Shown piece after piece: positions 15,111 to 22,012 of a stretch of 54,238 bases of DNA. The notes beneath the pieces are model-generated. The model was not told where the DNA came from and did not search any database. It saw nothing but the letters and a program-made list of their open reading frames with translations. Origin of the DNA: a bacterium (GTDB taxonomy: Bacteria; ARS69); NCBI GenBank assembly GCA_025774805.1, contig JALGZR010000047.1, positions 1 through 54,238 on the forward strand. Reading direction: 5' to 3'. A program made the position numbers and the translations under genes. Position 1 is the stretch's first letter. Every line of letters starts with the position of its first letter.

Positions 15111-16808
15111 TCAGTTCCGGGACCAGGCGGGCATCGCCTCCATCAGGTGGGCGGCCCGCTTGAGCGCCTTCGGCTCGGAGAGATCCGGCTGCCACGACCG
15201 GAACCAGTCGGCGAGAATCCGGTGGACCTCCTCTCGCGACCGGAGAACGCCCCGGTCGTCCGCGCAGTAACGGCAATACCGGTCGGACGCCCCGCGGAAC
15301 TCCAGCAACGACGTGCCGCACGACTCGCAGTACCGGGGGGCTCTCTCCAGAAACTCGGCCGCCGCTCCGGTCGCGGGTTCCTGTCCGAGGAGATCGTTGA
15401 GAACGCTTCCCTGCCAGGCCACGGGCAGGAGCTCGAGCGCCCGCGCGATGAGGTCCGATTCCAGGCCGGGGGCGGAGCGGGAGGACTCGCGCTCCGGCCC
15501 TCCGAGCAATCGCCGTCCGACCTCGATCTGGAACTCCCGGGTGGCCTGCGGGAAGGGGTCGGGCCGCCACGGCGGGCGCTCCGTTCCGGAACGAGTGCGC
15601 GCCCGAGACCGGGCGCCCGCCCGAAGGACATCCGCATAGAGCCGGGCCGTGGAGAGGAGGGAGGTTCCGAAGAGATCCTCCTCGAGCGCGGTCGACACGA
15701 GCTCGCGCCACCGCGGCGAGCCGGGAGGGAAGGCGAGCCCGATCCGAAAACGGGGGGGAGGTCCCTCGATCGTCCGGACGCGAAACTCCCGGCCGTGGTC
15801 CTCGTCCCGCTCGAGCCCGTGCCGAACGCGGTCTACCGTCGACTCGTCGCTGACGAACACGACGCGTCCGGGACGCCGGCGGAGCGTCTCTTGTGTCAGA
15901 GAGCGCGCGAGACTCTCGATCCGCACGTCGCGCCGGAGAAGCATCCGCTCCGACGGGACGCCGCACGATCCGCGGGCGTGCGCCCACGCCGCCCCGCCCT
16001 CCTCGAGGAGGAGATCGATCGACGCCCCCGGGTCGGGCGCGAGGACCCGTTCCCACGGGAGGGAAGGGGCCTCCCCGTCCGGAGGCAGGAGCTCGACGGC
16101 GGCCAGGCCGAGCGAGAGCCCGGGCACCGGAAGCGGCTCGATCCCGTGGCGGTGCAGATGAGGAGACACGAGCACCCCCACTCCGAGGTCGAGCTCCGCC
16201 GGACGGGCGCGCAGTCCGGCCGCGATCCGATGGGGTCGATCCGTATCCTCGCGCACTTGCCATTCGGGATCGATCGCGCCGACGAGCCGGCGGGTCAGCT
16301 CCCGGAAGAACGTGGCACCACCCTCCTCGAGCGGGAGCGAGAACGGAACGAGATCGGCGACGCCCGCGGTCACGGGCGCGATCTCCCCGCGAGCGGCCCG
16401 GGCCGTGATCCGGGTGATCGCATCGGCGGTCTCCGCGGCCTCCCCCCGATCCCGACGGCCCCGCCTTCCTCTCGCCAGGGCGCCCAGCGTATCCTCGACC
16501 GCCGCCCGCACGCCGGCATCCCAGGGGATGCCCGCGTTCTCCACCCACCGGCGGGCGTTCCCCCCGAGGTGATGGGCGAGTCGCGCGATGGATCGGGCCC
16601 AGGCCCGGTCCCGGCGCACGTTCCGGCGGCTCCGGAAGTCGGGCAGGTCGCCGGTGACGAGAATCCTCTGGATCGTGTGAGTGGAGACCCCGAGGCGGCG
16701 GGCGAGCTCCTGGCGCGAGGGCGACCGCTCGTCCGCCTCCCGGAGCGCGGTCCAGATCTCCCCGAACCCGTCGGGGAGAGAGTCGGGGGGGGTTCGTCCA
16801 ACCTGCAT
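15111..16808 (-). CDS. Predicted one-component regulator: HTH - solute-binding fold - zinc ribbon
   Basis: A 565-aa protein without signal peptide. Residues ~28-58 form a helix-turn-helix (SRQELARRLGVSTHTIQRIL). Residues ~135-410 resemble a type 3 solute-binding domain: FFRELTRRL, an LDLGVGVLVSPH block, and the terminal GLAFPPGSPRW...ALEEDL segment typical of SBP_bac_3 lobes. Near the C-terminus a four-Cys zinc ribbon (Cys494, 497, 512, 515; CESCG...YCRYC) with a following helix resembles the Zn_ribbon_2 domain. The combination suggests a cytoplasmic transcription factor that binds a small molecule and a metal. The family as a whole is not one I know. The ATG sits inside the arm of the repeat at 16802, so either the start was taken from the repeat or the N-terminus was clipped. 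Confidence 0.7.
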   Translation of the reverse strand: MQVGRTPPDSLPDGFGEIWTALREADERSPSRQELARRLGVSTHTIQRILVTGDLPDFRSRRNVRRDRAWARSIARLAHHLGGNARRWVENAGIPWDAGVRAAVEDTLGALARGRRGRRDRGEAAETADAITRITARAARGEIAPVTAGVADLVPFSLPLEEGGATFFRELTRRLVGAIDPEWQVREDTDRPHRIAAGLRARPAELDLGVGVLVSPHLHRHGIEPLPVPGLSLGLAAVELLPPDGEAPSLPWERVLAPDPGASIDLLLEEGGAAWAHARGSCGVPSERMLLRRDVRIESLARSLTQETLRRRPGRVVFVSDESTVDRVRHGLERDEDHGREFRVRTIEGPPPRFRIGLAFPPGSPRWRELVSTALEEDLFGTSLLSTARLYADVLRAGARSRARTRSGTERPPWRPDPFPQATREFQIEVGRRLLGGPERESSRSAPGLESDLIARALELLPVAWQGSVLNDLLGQEPATGAAAEFLERAPRYCESCGTSLLEFRGASDRYCRYCADDRGVLRSREEVHRILADWFRSWQPDLSEPKALKRAAHLMEAMPAWSRN

Positions 16809-16978
16809 TCCTCACCAGCCTCTGCTGCGGTAGCGGCTCACCGCGCCTGGCTTCGTCGCTGCGTCCCCTCTTCCCTCCGACGGGGCTACGGCCCCGCCTC
16901 GGGCGAAAGGACCCCGCCTCCTCGTCAGACACGGCGATCCGCAGCCTCGCGACGGGTCTGGTGAGGAATGCGGGCCAG
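16802..16978. repeat. ~177-bp MITE-like palindromic repeat (copy A)
   Basis: The sequence is homologous along its length to the 182-bp element at 19130-19311. Its arms are CCTGCATTCCTCACC and GGTGAGGAATGCGGG. Shared internal blocks include CTCTGCTGCGG, the GGGGCTACGGCCCC hairpin and ATCCGCAGCCTCGCGAC. The CTAG ends are degenerate. No transposase is encoded. Confidence 0.75.
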
Positions 16979-17247
16979 GCTCCACGGCAGGTCTCTTCCG
17001 GAACGGTCCGGAACGGAGAATAGGGCCACCTCCCGGAGGAGTCCACCTTCTCTCTATTGCTTGCAATTAAGGATAGATCGTCTCGACTGCCTCCGCAAGC
17101 GCGATTCTGGCACTTCCTTGGTCATTGGACTTGACATTCTGCGCTTTTGCGGGCAGTGTAGTTTGAGCAACGTTGCTAGAAATTCACCATCTCACCCCGC
17201 TCGGGCGGGACCCGCCGGGCGGCTCGACCCATCTGGGAGGATGGAGG
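16979..17247. other. AT-richer intergenic region upstream of the VCBS protein
   Basis: No gene is visible. Bases ~17050-17180 are clearly AT-richer than the surroundings and carry a TTGACA at 17131 with weak -10 candidates (CAGTGT at 17 nt, TGTAGT at 20 nt). This is the likely promoter zone for 17248-19068. A direct repeat CGGAACGGTCCGGAACGG lies near 17000. Confidence 0.45.
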
Positions 17248-19068
17248 ATGTCGGTCATGACTGGAGAGCGTTGCTGGGAGCTTGTCTCGGGGGATTGGCG
17301 GCGGAAGACCTTGCGCGGCTGGAGGAAAAAGGGGGTGGGGGGGACGTTGGCGGGAGCGCTCGGGCTCTTGGCGGGCTCGGGCGAGGGCGCGGCCGTTCCG
17401 GTCTTCACAGAGATTGCGGAGTTCGGAGAGGGGTCCACGATTCCGGTCGCCTGGGGGGACTACGACCTCGACGGAGACTGGGACCTGGCCGTCGGGAACT
17501 ACTTCGGGGAACAGAACTATCTCCACACGAACGATGGCTCGGGGAGCTTCGACTCGACGGCGGCCTTCGGAAGGAAGTCGACGTTCGCGCTCGCGTGGGG
17601 CGACTACGACAACGACGGCGATCCGGACCTGGCCGTCGGCAACGGCCTGACCGGCTTTTCGAACAACAGCCGGCTCATCACGAATCTCGGCGACGGCACG
17701 TTCTCCGGAGCCGCGCAGTTCGGAGACCGAAACACGGTCGCGTTGGCGTGGGGGGACTACGATCTCGACGGCGATCTCGATCTCGCGGTGGGAAACGGCC
17801 TGCTGGGTGCCGCGGAGGCGAACTACCTCTACCGGAACGACGGGGGGGGCTCGTTCGCGGAGCTGCAGGCGTTCGGAGCGGGGCAGTCCGCGTCCCTCGT
17901 CTGGGGCGACTGCGATGGGGACGGCGATCTCGATCTCGCCGTCGGCAACGGTGGCTTCATATCGGCGGAACCGAACTCCCTCTACATCAACAACGGGGAC
18001 GGAACGTTCACCGGGCGCGCCGAGTTCGGTATGGGTGACACCTCGTGCCTCGTCTGGGGAGACGCCGATGGAGACGGCGATCTCGATCTCGCGGTCGCGA
18101 ACTGGAACGGAGGGCAGAACCGGCTCTATCTGAACGACGGCTCGGGGAACTTCTCCGGCCAGGACGCCTTCGGCGCGCGCGACCCGAACACGATGGCGTG
18201 GGCCGACTGCGATCACGACGGCGACCTCGACCTCGCCGTCGGGAACGGCGACTTCGGCAGCGCCGATCAGAACTACCTGTACGAGAACGACGGAACCGGC
18301 CAGTTCACCGAGCACGCGGTCCTGGGGCTCGGGAGCACCGACTCCTTCGCCTGGGCCGACGTGGACGGGGACGGCGACCTCGATCTCGCGGCGGGGAACG
18401 AGCACCATCCACTCCAGAACTACCTCTACCGGAACGACGGAAGCCATCCGGGATGGATCCGCCTCCACCTCGTCGGACGCTTCCACGATCAGGGCGCCGG
18501 TTGGTCGAACCGGGATGCGATTGGGGCGAAGGTCTCCGTCTACGAGACGGGGCACATCGGGGACGCAGGCCGCCGACTCGGGTTCCGGGAGGTGGAAGCC
18601 CACGGTGGGTTCGCGGCCCAGAACGCCATCGACCTCCACTTCGGCGTGGGCGCTTTCGGAACCGTCGAGGTTCGGATCGAGTGGCCCGGGTCGAACGGGT
18701 CGAGGATCGTTCAGGACGTGACGGGGCTCAGTGCGGGAACGGTCCACACCGTGGTGGAGTCGGACGGCTCGACGTCCGCGGCGAATCCGGTCCACGGAAG
18801 CGCGGCATTCGAGGCGCGCCCCAATCCCATGCGGACGGGAACGTGGATCCTCCTCGGGCGTCGTCTCGCTCGCGCGGATCGGTTCACCGTTTTCGACGTC
18901 GCCGGCCGCGCGATCCGCGAGCTGCCCGCGGCCGACTCCGGAACCGGGGTGAGGGCCTACTGGGACGGACGCGCCGAGGACGGGATCCCCGTCCCGGGGG
19001 GCGTCTACTTCGTGAAGGTCACCGGGGAATCAGGGGAGCGATCCTTACGGATCGTGGCGATCCGGTGA
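17248..19068 (+). CDS. Secreted VCBS/FG-GAP seven-repeat protein with ASPIC/UnbV and FlgD-like tail
   Basis: A 606-aa protein. A long basic N-region (to ~35) leads into a signal-like core (GGTLAGALGLLAG). Seven ~45-residue repeats follow, each with a D-x-D-x-D-G-D-x-D-L-A-V-G-N calcium-loop motif (WGDYDLDGDWDLAVGN and so on), enough for one seven-bladed propeller. Then come an ASPIC/UnbV domain (GAKVSVYE...DLHFGVGAFG) and a C-terminal FlgD-like Ig domain (FTVFDVAGR...GGVYFVKVTG) as used for secretion or surface attachment. The start is chosen at ATG 17248 with GGAGG directly upstream; ATG 17257 is a close alternative. It probably acts outside the cell in binding or adhesion. No enzyme motif is seen. 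Confidence 0.85.
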   Translation: MSVMTGERCWELVSGDWRRKTLRGWRKKGVGGTLAGALGLLAGSGEGAAVPVFTEIAEFGEGSTIPVAWGDYDLDGDWDLAVGNYFGEQNYLHTNDGSGSFDSTAAFGRKSTFALAWGDYDNDGDPDLAVGNGLTGFSNNSRLITNLGDGTFSGAAQFGDRNTVALAWGDYDLDGDLDLAVGNGLLGAAEANYLYRNDGGGSFAELQAFGAGQSASLVWGDCDGDGDLDLAVGNGGFISAEPNSLYINNGDGTFTGRAEFGMGDTSCLVWGDADGDGDLDLAVANWNGGQNRLYLNDGSGNFSGQDAFGARDPNTMAWADCDHDGDLDLAVGNGDFGSADQNYLYENDGTGQFTEHAVLGLGSTDSFAWADVDGDGDLDLAAGNEHHPLQNYLYRNDGSHPGWIRLHLVGRFHDQGAGWSNRDAIGAKVSVYETGHIGDAGRRLGFREVEAHGGFAAQNAIDLHFGVGAFGTVEVRIEWPGSNGSRIVQDVTGLSAGTVHTVVESDGSTSAANPVHGSAAFEARPNPMRTGTWILLGRRLARADRFTVFDVAGRAIRELPAADSGTGVRAYWDGRAEDGIPVPGGVYFVKVTGESGERSLRIVAIR

Positions 19069-19081
19069 CACTTCCGGTGCG

Positions 19082-19106
19082 GACGGCGGGCGCTGAGCCC
19101 GCCGTC
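19082..19106 (+). terminator. Terminator-like hairpin after the VCBS gene
   Basis: A perfect 10-bp stem (GACGGCGGGC / GCCCGCCGTC) with a 5-nt loop lies 13 nt after the stop. No U tract follows, so it may stall polymerase or protect the 3' end rather than terminate alone. Confidence 0.5.
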
Positions 19107-19129
19107 TCGCGCGGGCCTCCGGAACCAGG

Positions 19130-19311
19130 CTAGCCTGCATCTCTCACCAGGCTCTGCTGCGGCGGCGGCGAAGCCGCGCCTGGCTTCGTCGTTGTGGCAC
19201 TTCCGCCCTGCGACGGGGCTACGGCCCCGCCTCGGACGAAAGCACCCCATCTCCTCGCCAGCCACGGCTATCCGCAGCCTCGCGACGAGCCTGGTGAGAG
19301 ATGCAGGCTAG
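19130..19311. repeat. 182-bp MITE-like palindromic repeat with perfect 25-bp arms (copy B)
   Basis: The left arm (19130-19154) and right arm (19287-19311) are perfect inverted repeats starting CTAGCCTGCATCTCTCACC. Between the flanking TA dinucleotides the element is 176 bp. TA duplication at a CTAG site is typical of IS630/Tc1/mariner-type elements, so a non-autonomous derivative is likely. No ORF is present. Its right CTAG supplies the TAG stop of the minus-strand GNAT gene at 19308. Confidence 0.85.
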
Positions 19312-19841
19312 GCCGGGCCGTCTTCCTCGCGACGGCGCTCCAGGAGCACCACGTCTCGCCAGCGCCCGTTCATCGCGCCGATCCGATCGCGCACCCCGAC
19401 CCTTCGGAATCCGCACCCCGCGTGGAGCCGCAGGCTCGCCGTGTTCTCGGGGAAGATGCCGGCCTGAAGGGTCCAGACGCCGGCCGCCTCCGACTTCTCG
19501 ATCAGTTCCCGAAGGAGGGTTCGGCCGACCCCGCGTCCTCGGTACGCATCCGCCACGTAGATCGCCTCCTCGGCGACGCCCCGGTACACGGGCCGGGACG
19601 AGACGGGGGAGAGCGCCGCCCAAGCCGCCACGACCCGCCCTCCCGAGCCGACCCGCTCTCCGGTGACTCCCTCTTCGACCTCCGCGACGAGACCGGTCTC
19701 GAGGAGGTACCTCCTTTTCCACTCGTTCCAGCTCGGGACCTCGGTCTCGAACGTCGCTTGCCCGGTGGCGATTCCCTCTCGGTAGATCGCGAGCACGGCC
19801 GGTCCGTCCTCGTCGCGCATCGGGCGAACCTTCGCGCTCAC
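19308..19841 (-). CDS. GNAT acetyltransferase, phosphinothricin acetyltransferase-like
   Basis: A 177-aa GNAT protein. The N-terminus MRDEDGPAVLAIYREGI..ATFET and the acetyl-CoA loop YRGRGVGRTLLREL, then IFPENTASLRLHAGCGFRRVG, are typical of the phosphinothricin/methionine-sulfoximine acetyltransferase (Pat/MnaT) group, which acetylates amino groups of amino-acid analogues in the cytosol. The GTG start at 19841 is chosen because it overlaps the thiD stop (GTGA) as in other couplings in this window. Its own stop lies within the end of repeat copy B, so the element sits exactly at the gene's 3' boundary. Substrate is not certain. Confidence 0.8.
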   Translation of the reverse strand: MSAKVRPMRDEDGPAVLAIYREGIATGQATFETEVPSWNEWKRRYLLETGLVAEVEEGVTGERVGSGGRVVAAWAALSPVSSRPVYRGVAEEAIYVADAYRGRGVGRTLLRELIEKSEAAGVWTLQAGIFPENTASLRLHAGCGFRRVGVRDRIGAMNGRWRDVVLLERRREEDGPA

Positions 19842-20679
19842 GACCGCGACCCCGGGGCGGGAACCACCGATCCCGGACCGGCGCCGACGCGACCTCCACG
19901 CCGGATCGCGTCGGCCGTGAAGCGCTTCGCCGCCGCGATCGCCTCGGCCGGGGAGCTCCCGAGCGCAAGGTGGGCCGCGATGGCCGCCGACAGCACGCAC
20001 CCCGTTCCGTGCGTGTGGGGAGTGTCGATCCACCCTCCGGGGAAGAGGCGTGGCCCTCCCTCCGTCACGAGGACGTCGGTCCCCGGGCTCCCGCTCAGGT
20101 GTCCCCCCTTGACGAGGACGGACTCCGGTCCCCGCTTCCTGAGGGCCTCTCCCGCCCGGATCGCGTCCTCGACCGTCCGTACCTCGATGCCCGTCAGGGC
20201 CCGCGCCTCGTCCGCGTTCGGAGTGAGCAGCGTGACCAGAGGGAACAGCTCGTTCTGCAGCGCTTCGACTCCCTCTCTCTCGAACAGGTCCTCTCCGGAG
20301 CTCGCCGCGAGAACCGGATCGCACACGAACGGCCTCCGGTCCTCATCCCGCAGCTCGCGAGCGACCTCGCGCACGACCGCCGCCGTACCCAGCATTCCGC
20401 TCTTCCAGGCGGCCGGGCGAAGGTCGTCGAGACCAGCATTCCGCTCTTCCAGGCGGCCGGGCGAAGGTCGTCGAGAACCGCCCGCAGCTGTTTCCTCACG
20501 AGCACCGGATCGACGGGACTCCAATCGAGGACCCCCGCCGTGGTCTGAACCGTGATGGCGGTCACGACCGATGCGCCGTGCACTTCCAGCATGGCAAACG
20601 TCTTCAGATCGGCCTGCAGTCCCGCGCCCCCCGAGGAGTCGGAGCCGGCCATCGTGAGCGCAGTGGGTCGCACCGTCAT
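19838..20679 (-). pseudogene. thiD: thiD, HMP(-phosphate) kinase, frame broken by a 44-bp tandem duplication
   Basis: The 5' part (from ATG 20679) carries the ThiD start TALTMAGSDSSGGAGLQADL. The 3' part, in another frame, carries CDPVLAASSG, LLTPNADEA, VKGGHL and the anion-hole THGTGC. They meet at an exact 44-bp tandem duplication (20389-20476), repeated as DDLRPAAWKSGML in the two frames. Removing one copy restores a 265-aa protein, the normal ThiD length. ThiD phosphorylates hydroxymethylpyrimidine (phosphate) for thiamine synthesis. The start overlaps the ankyrin gene's stop (ATGA) and the stop overlaps the GNAT start (GTGA). All active-site blocks are intact, so an assembly or very recent mutation is more likely than decay. 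Confidence 0.88.
20389..20476. repeat. Exact 44-bp tandem duplication inside thiD
   Basis: Bases 20389-20432 and 20433-20476 are identical. The unit is not a multiple of three and therefore shifts the reading frame. Confidence 0.95.
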
Positions 20680-21797
20680 TCCCGGCCGAGGAACGGGAAG
20701 CGACGGCGCCGCCTCCCTCCTCCCCGTCGGCGAAGGGCCCTCACCACGTGCACGTGTCCCGCCGCCTCGGCGAGATCGAGCGCCCTCATTCCGTCACCGT
20801 CCGCCGCGTGCGCATCGGCCCCCTCGTCGAGCAGCTTCTCCAGGAGGAGGGCGCGGCCTCCCGCCGCCGCCCAGTGCAGCGGGGTCCTTCCGTCCCGGTC
20901 GGAGACGAGCACGCTCGCGCCCTCGGCCAGAAGGCGTTCGGCCACCTCCGATCTCCCGCGCCCCACGGCCCGGTGAAGGGGTGTGGCTCCGTCCCGGTCG
21001 GGAGCGTCGAGCGGGGCACCCGCTTCGAGAAGGAGCTCGACGATGCGGGCGTCGGAGGTCCGGTGGAGCGGGGTGACGGTGTATTCGTCCGTCACGTCGG
21101 GTCGGGCCCCGCTCTCGAGTAGGTGTCGCACCGCCCCCACGTTTCCCCGCTCGGCCGCCACGTGCAGCGGAGTGAGTCCGTGTCGATCGCCCGCGTTCAC
21201 GTCCGCCTCCTCGAGGGTCAGAACTTCCAGGACGGCGACGTCCTCGAGCCGAGCCAGGGCGGTATCGGCCCGTCGACCGCGAGTCGGGGCGGGGATCTCG
21301 CCGTCGTCGTCGAGAAGTCGGTCGGCGTCGCCTCGCGCCCCCCGGCGACACGCGACGTGAAGCGGCGTCGTTCCCGAACGATCCGCCGCCCCGGCTCCGG
21401 CCCCGCTCGCGATCACTCGCTCGACGAGCTCGGCGTCACACCAGGGCACGCAGAGATGGAGCGGGGTCACTCCTTTCTCGTCCGCGGCGTCGGGTCTCGC
21501 CCCCCGTTCGAGCAACCGGTCGATCAGGAGAACGTCCCCGGCTTCTCCGGTGATCGGGTGGGGAAGACAGGCGCGGTGGAGCGGACGGTATCCGGGGGAG
21601 GCCGCCTCCCGTGCCTCCAGATCCGCCCCCGCGTCGAGCAGGATCTCGACCGCCTCGATGCGCCGATGGGACACCGCGACGTGGAGAGGCGTTCGCCCTC
21701 TCTCGTCGTGCGATTCCAGATGCGACCCCGCCGCGATCGCGGCACGCAGGCGATCGACCTGTCCCGATTCGGCGCACCAGTGCAACTCTTCGGTCAT
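20676..21797 (-). CDS. Ankyrin-repeat protein
   Basis: A 373-aa protein made almost entirely of ~10 ankyrin repeats with the G-x-TPLH-x-A core (GRTPLHVAVS, GVTPLHLCVP, GTTPLHVACR, GLTPLHVAAE, GATPLHRAVG, GRTPLHWAAA). No signal peptide is present, so it is probably cytosolic and mediates protein binding. The last 20 residues are very Arg/Gly-rich. The ATG at 21797 is chosen at MTEELHW, where the first repeat begins; upstream codons in frame are low-complexity. The stop overlaps the thiD start, so it is the first gene of an ankyrin-thiD-GNAT operon. A functional link to thiamine is not evident. Confidence 0.88.
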   Translation of the reverse strand: MTEELHWCAESGQVDRLRAAIAAGSHLESHDERGRTPLHVAVSHRRIEAVEILLDAGADLEAREAASPGYRPLHRACLPHPITGEAGDVLLIDRLLERGARPDAADEKGVTPLHLCVPWCDAELVERVIASGAGAGAADRSGTTPLHVACRRGARGDADRLLDDDGEIPAPTRGRRADTALARLEDVAVLEVLTLEEADVNAGDRHGLTPLHVAAERGNVGAVRHLLESGARPDVTDEYTVTPLHRTSDARIVELLLEAGAPLDAPDRDGATPLHRAVGRGRSEVAERLLAEGASVLVSDRDGRTPLHWAAAGGRALLLEKLLDEGADAHAADGDGMRALDLAEAAGHVHVVRALRRRGGGRRRRRFPFLGRE

Positions 21798-22012
21798 CGG
21801 TTCTCCGGCACCGGGGAAGGGCGTCGTTCCCGCCTCGATCGACCGCGCCGCTGCCCGCCGAGCCGGCACCGGTCCGCCCGGGGAGTCTAACACCGTACCC
21901 GGCGCAGGGCTCCGGCCCCGGTGGAATCGGACTCCCCGCGAACATGGGTCGGAATGGAGTCATCGGGCGCGGCTCCGGCCGGCTCGCGCTCCCGCGACAG
22001 GGTCGTTCCCTA

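Noticed and set aside
17108-17123. A sigma-54-like element (TGGCAC) upstream of the VCBS gene, a possible NtrC target
   Set aside because: The -12 half lacks GC at the required spacing (it reads GT), so it does not fit TGGCAC-N5-TTGC.
20389-20476. Short tandem repeats as a CRISPR array
   Set aside because: Two adjacent identical copies without spacers inside a gene; the same holds for 46206-46275.
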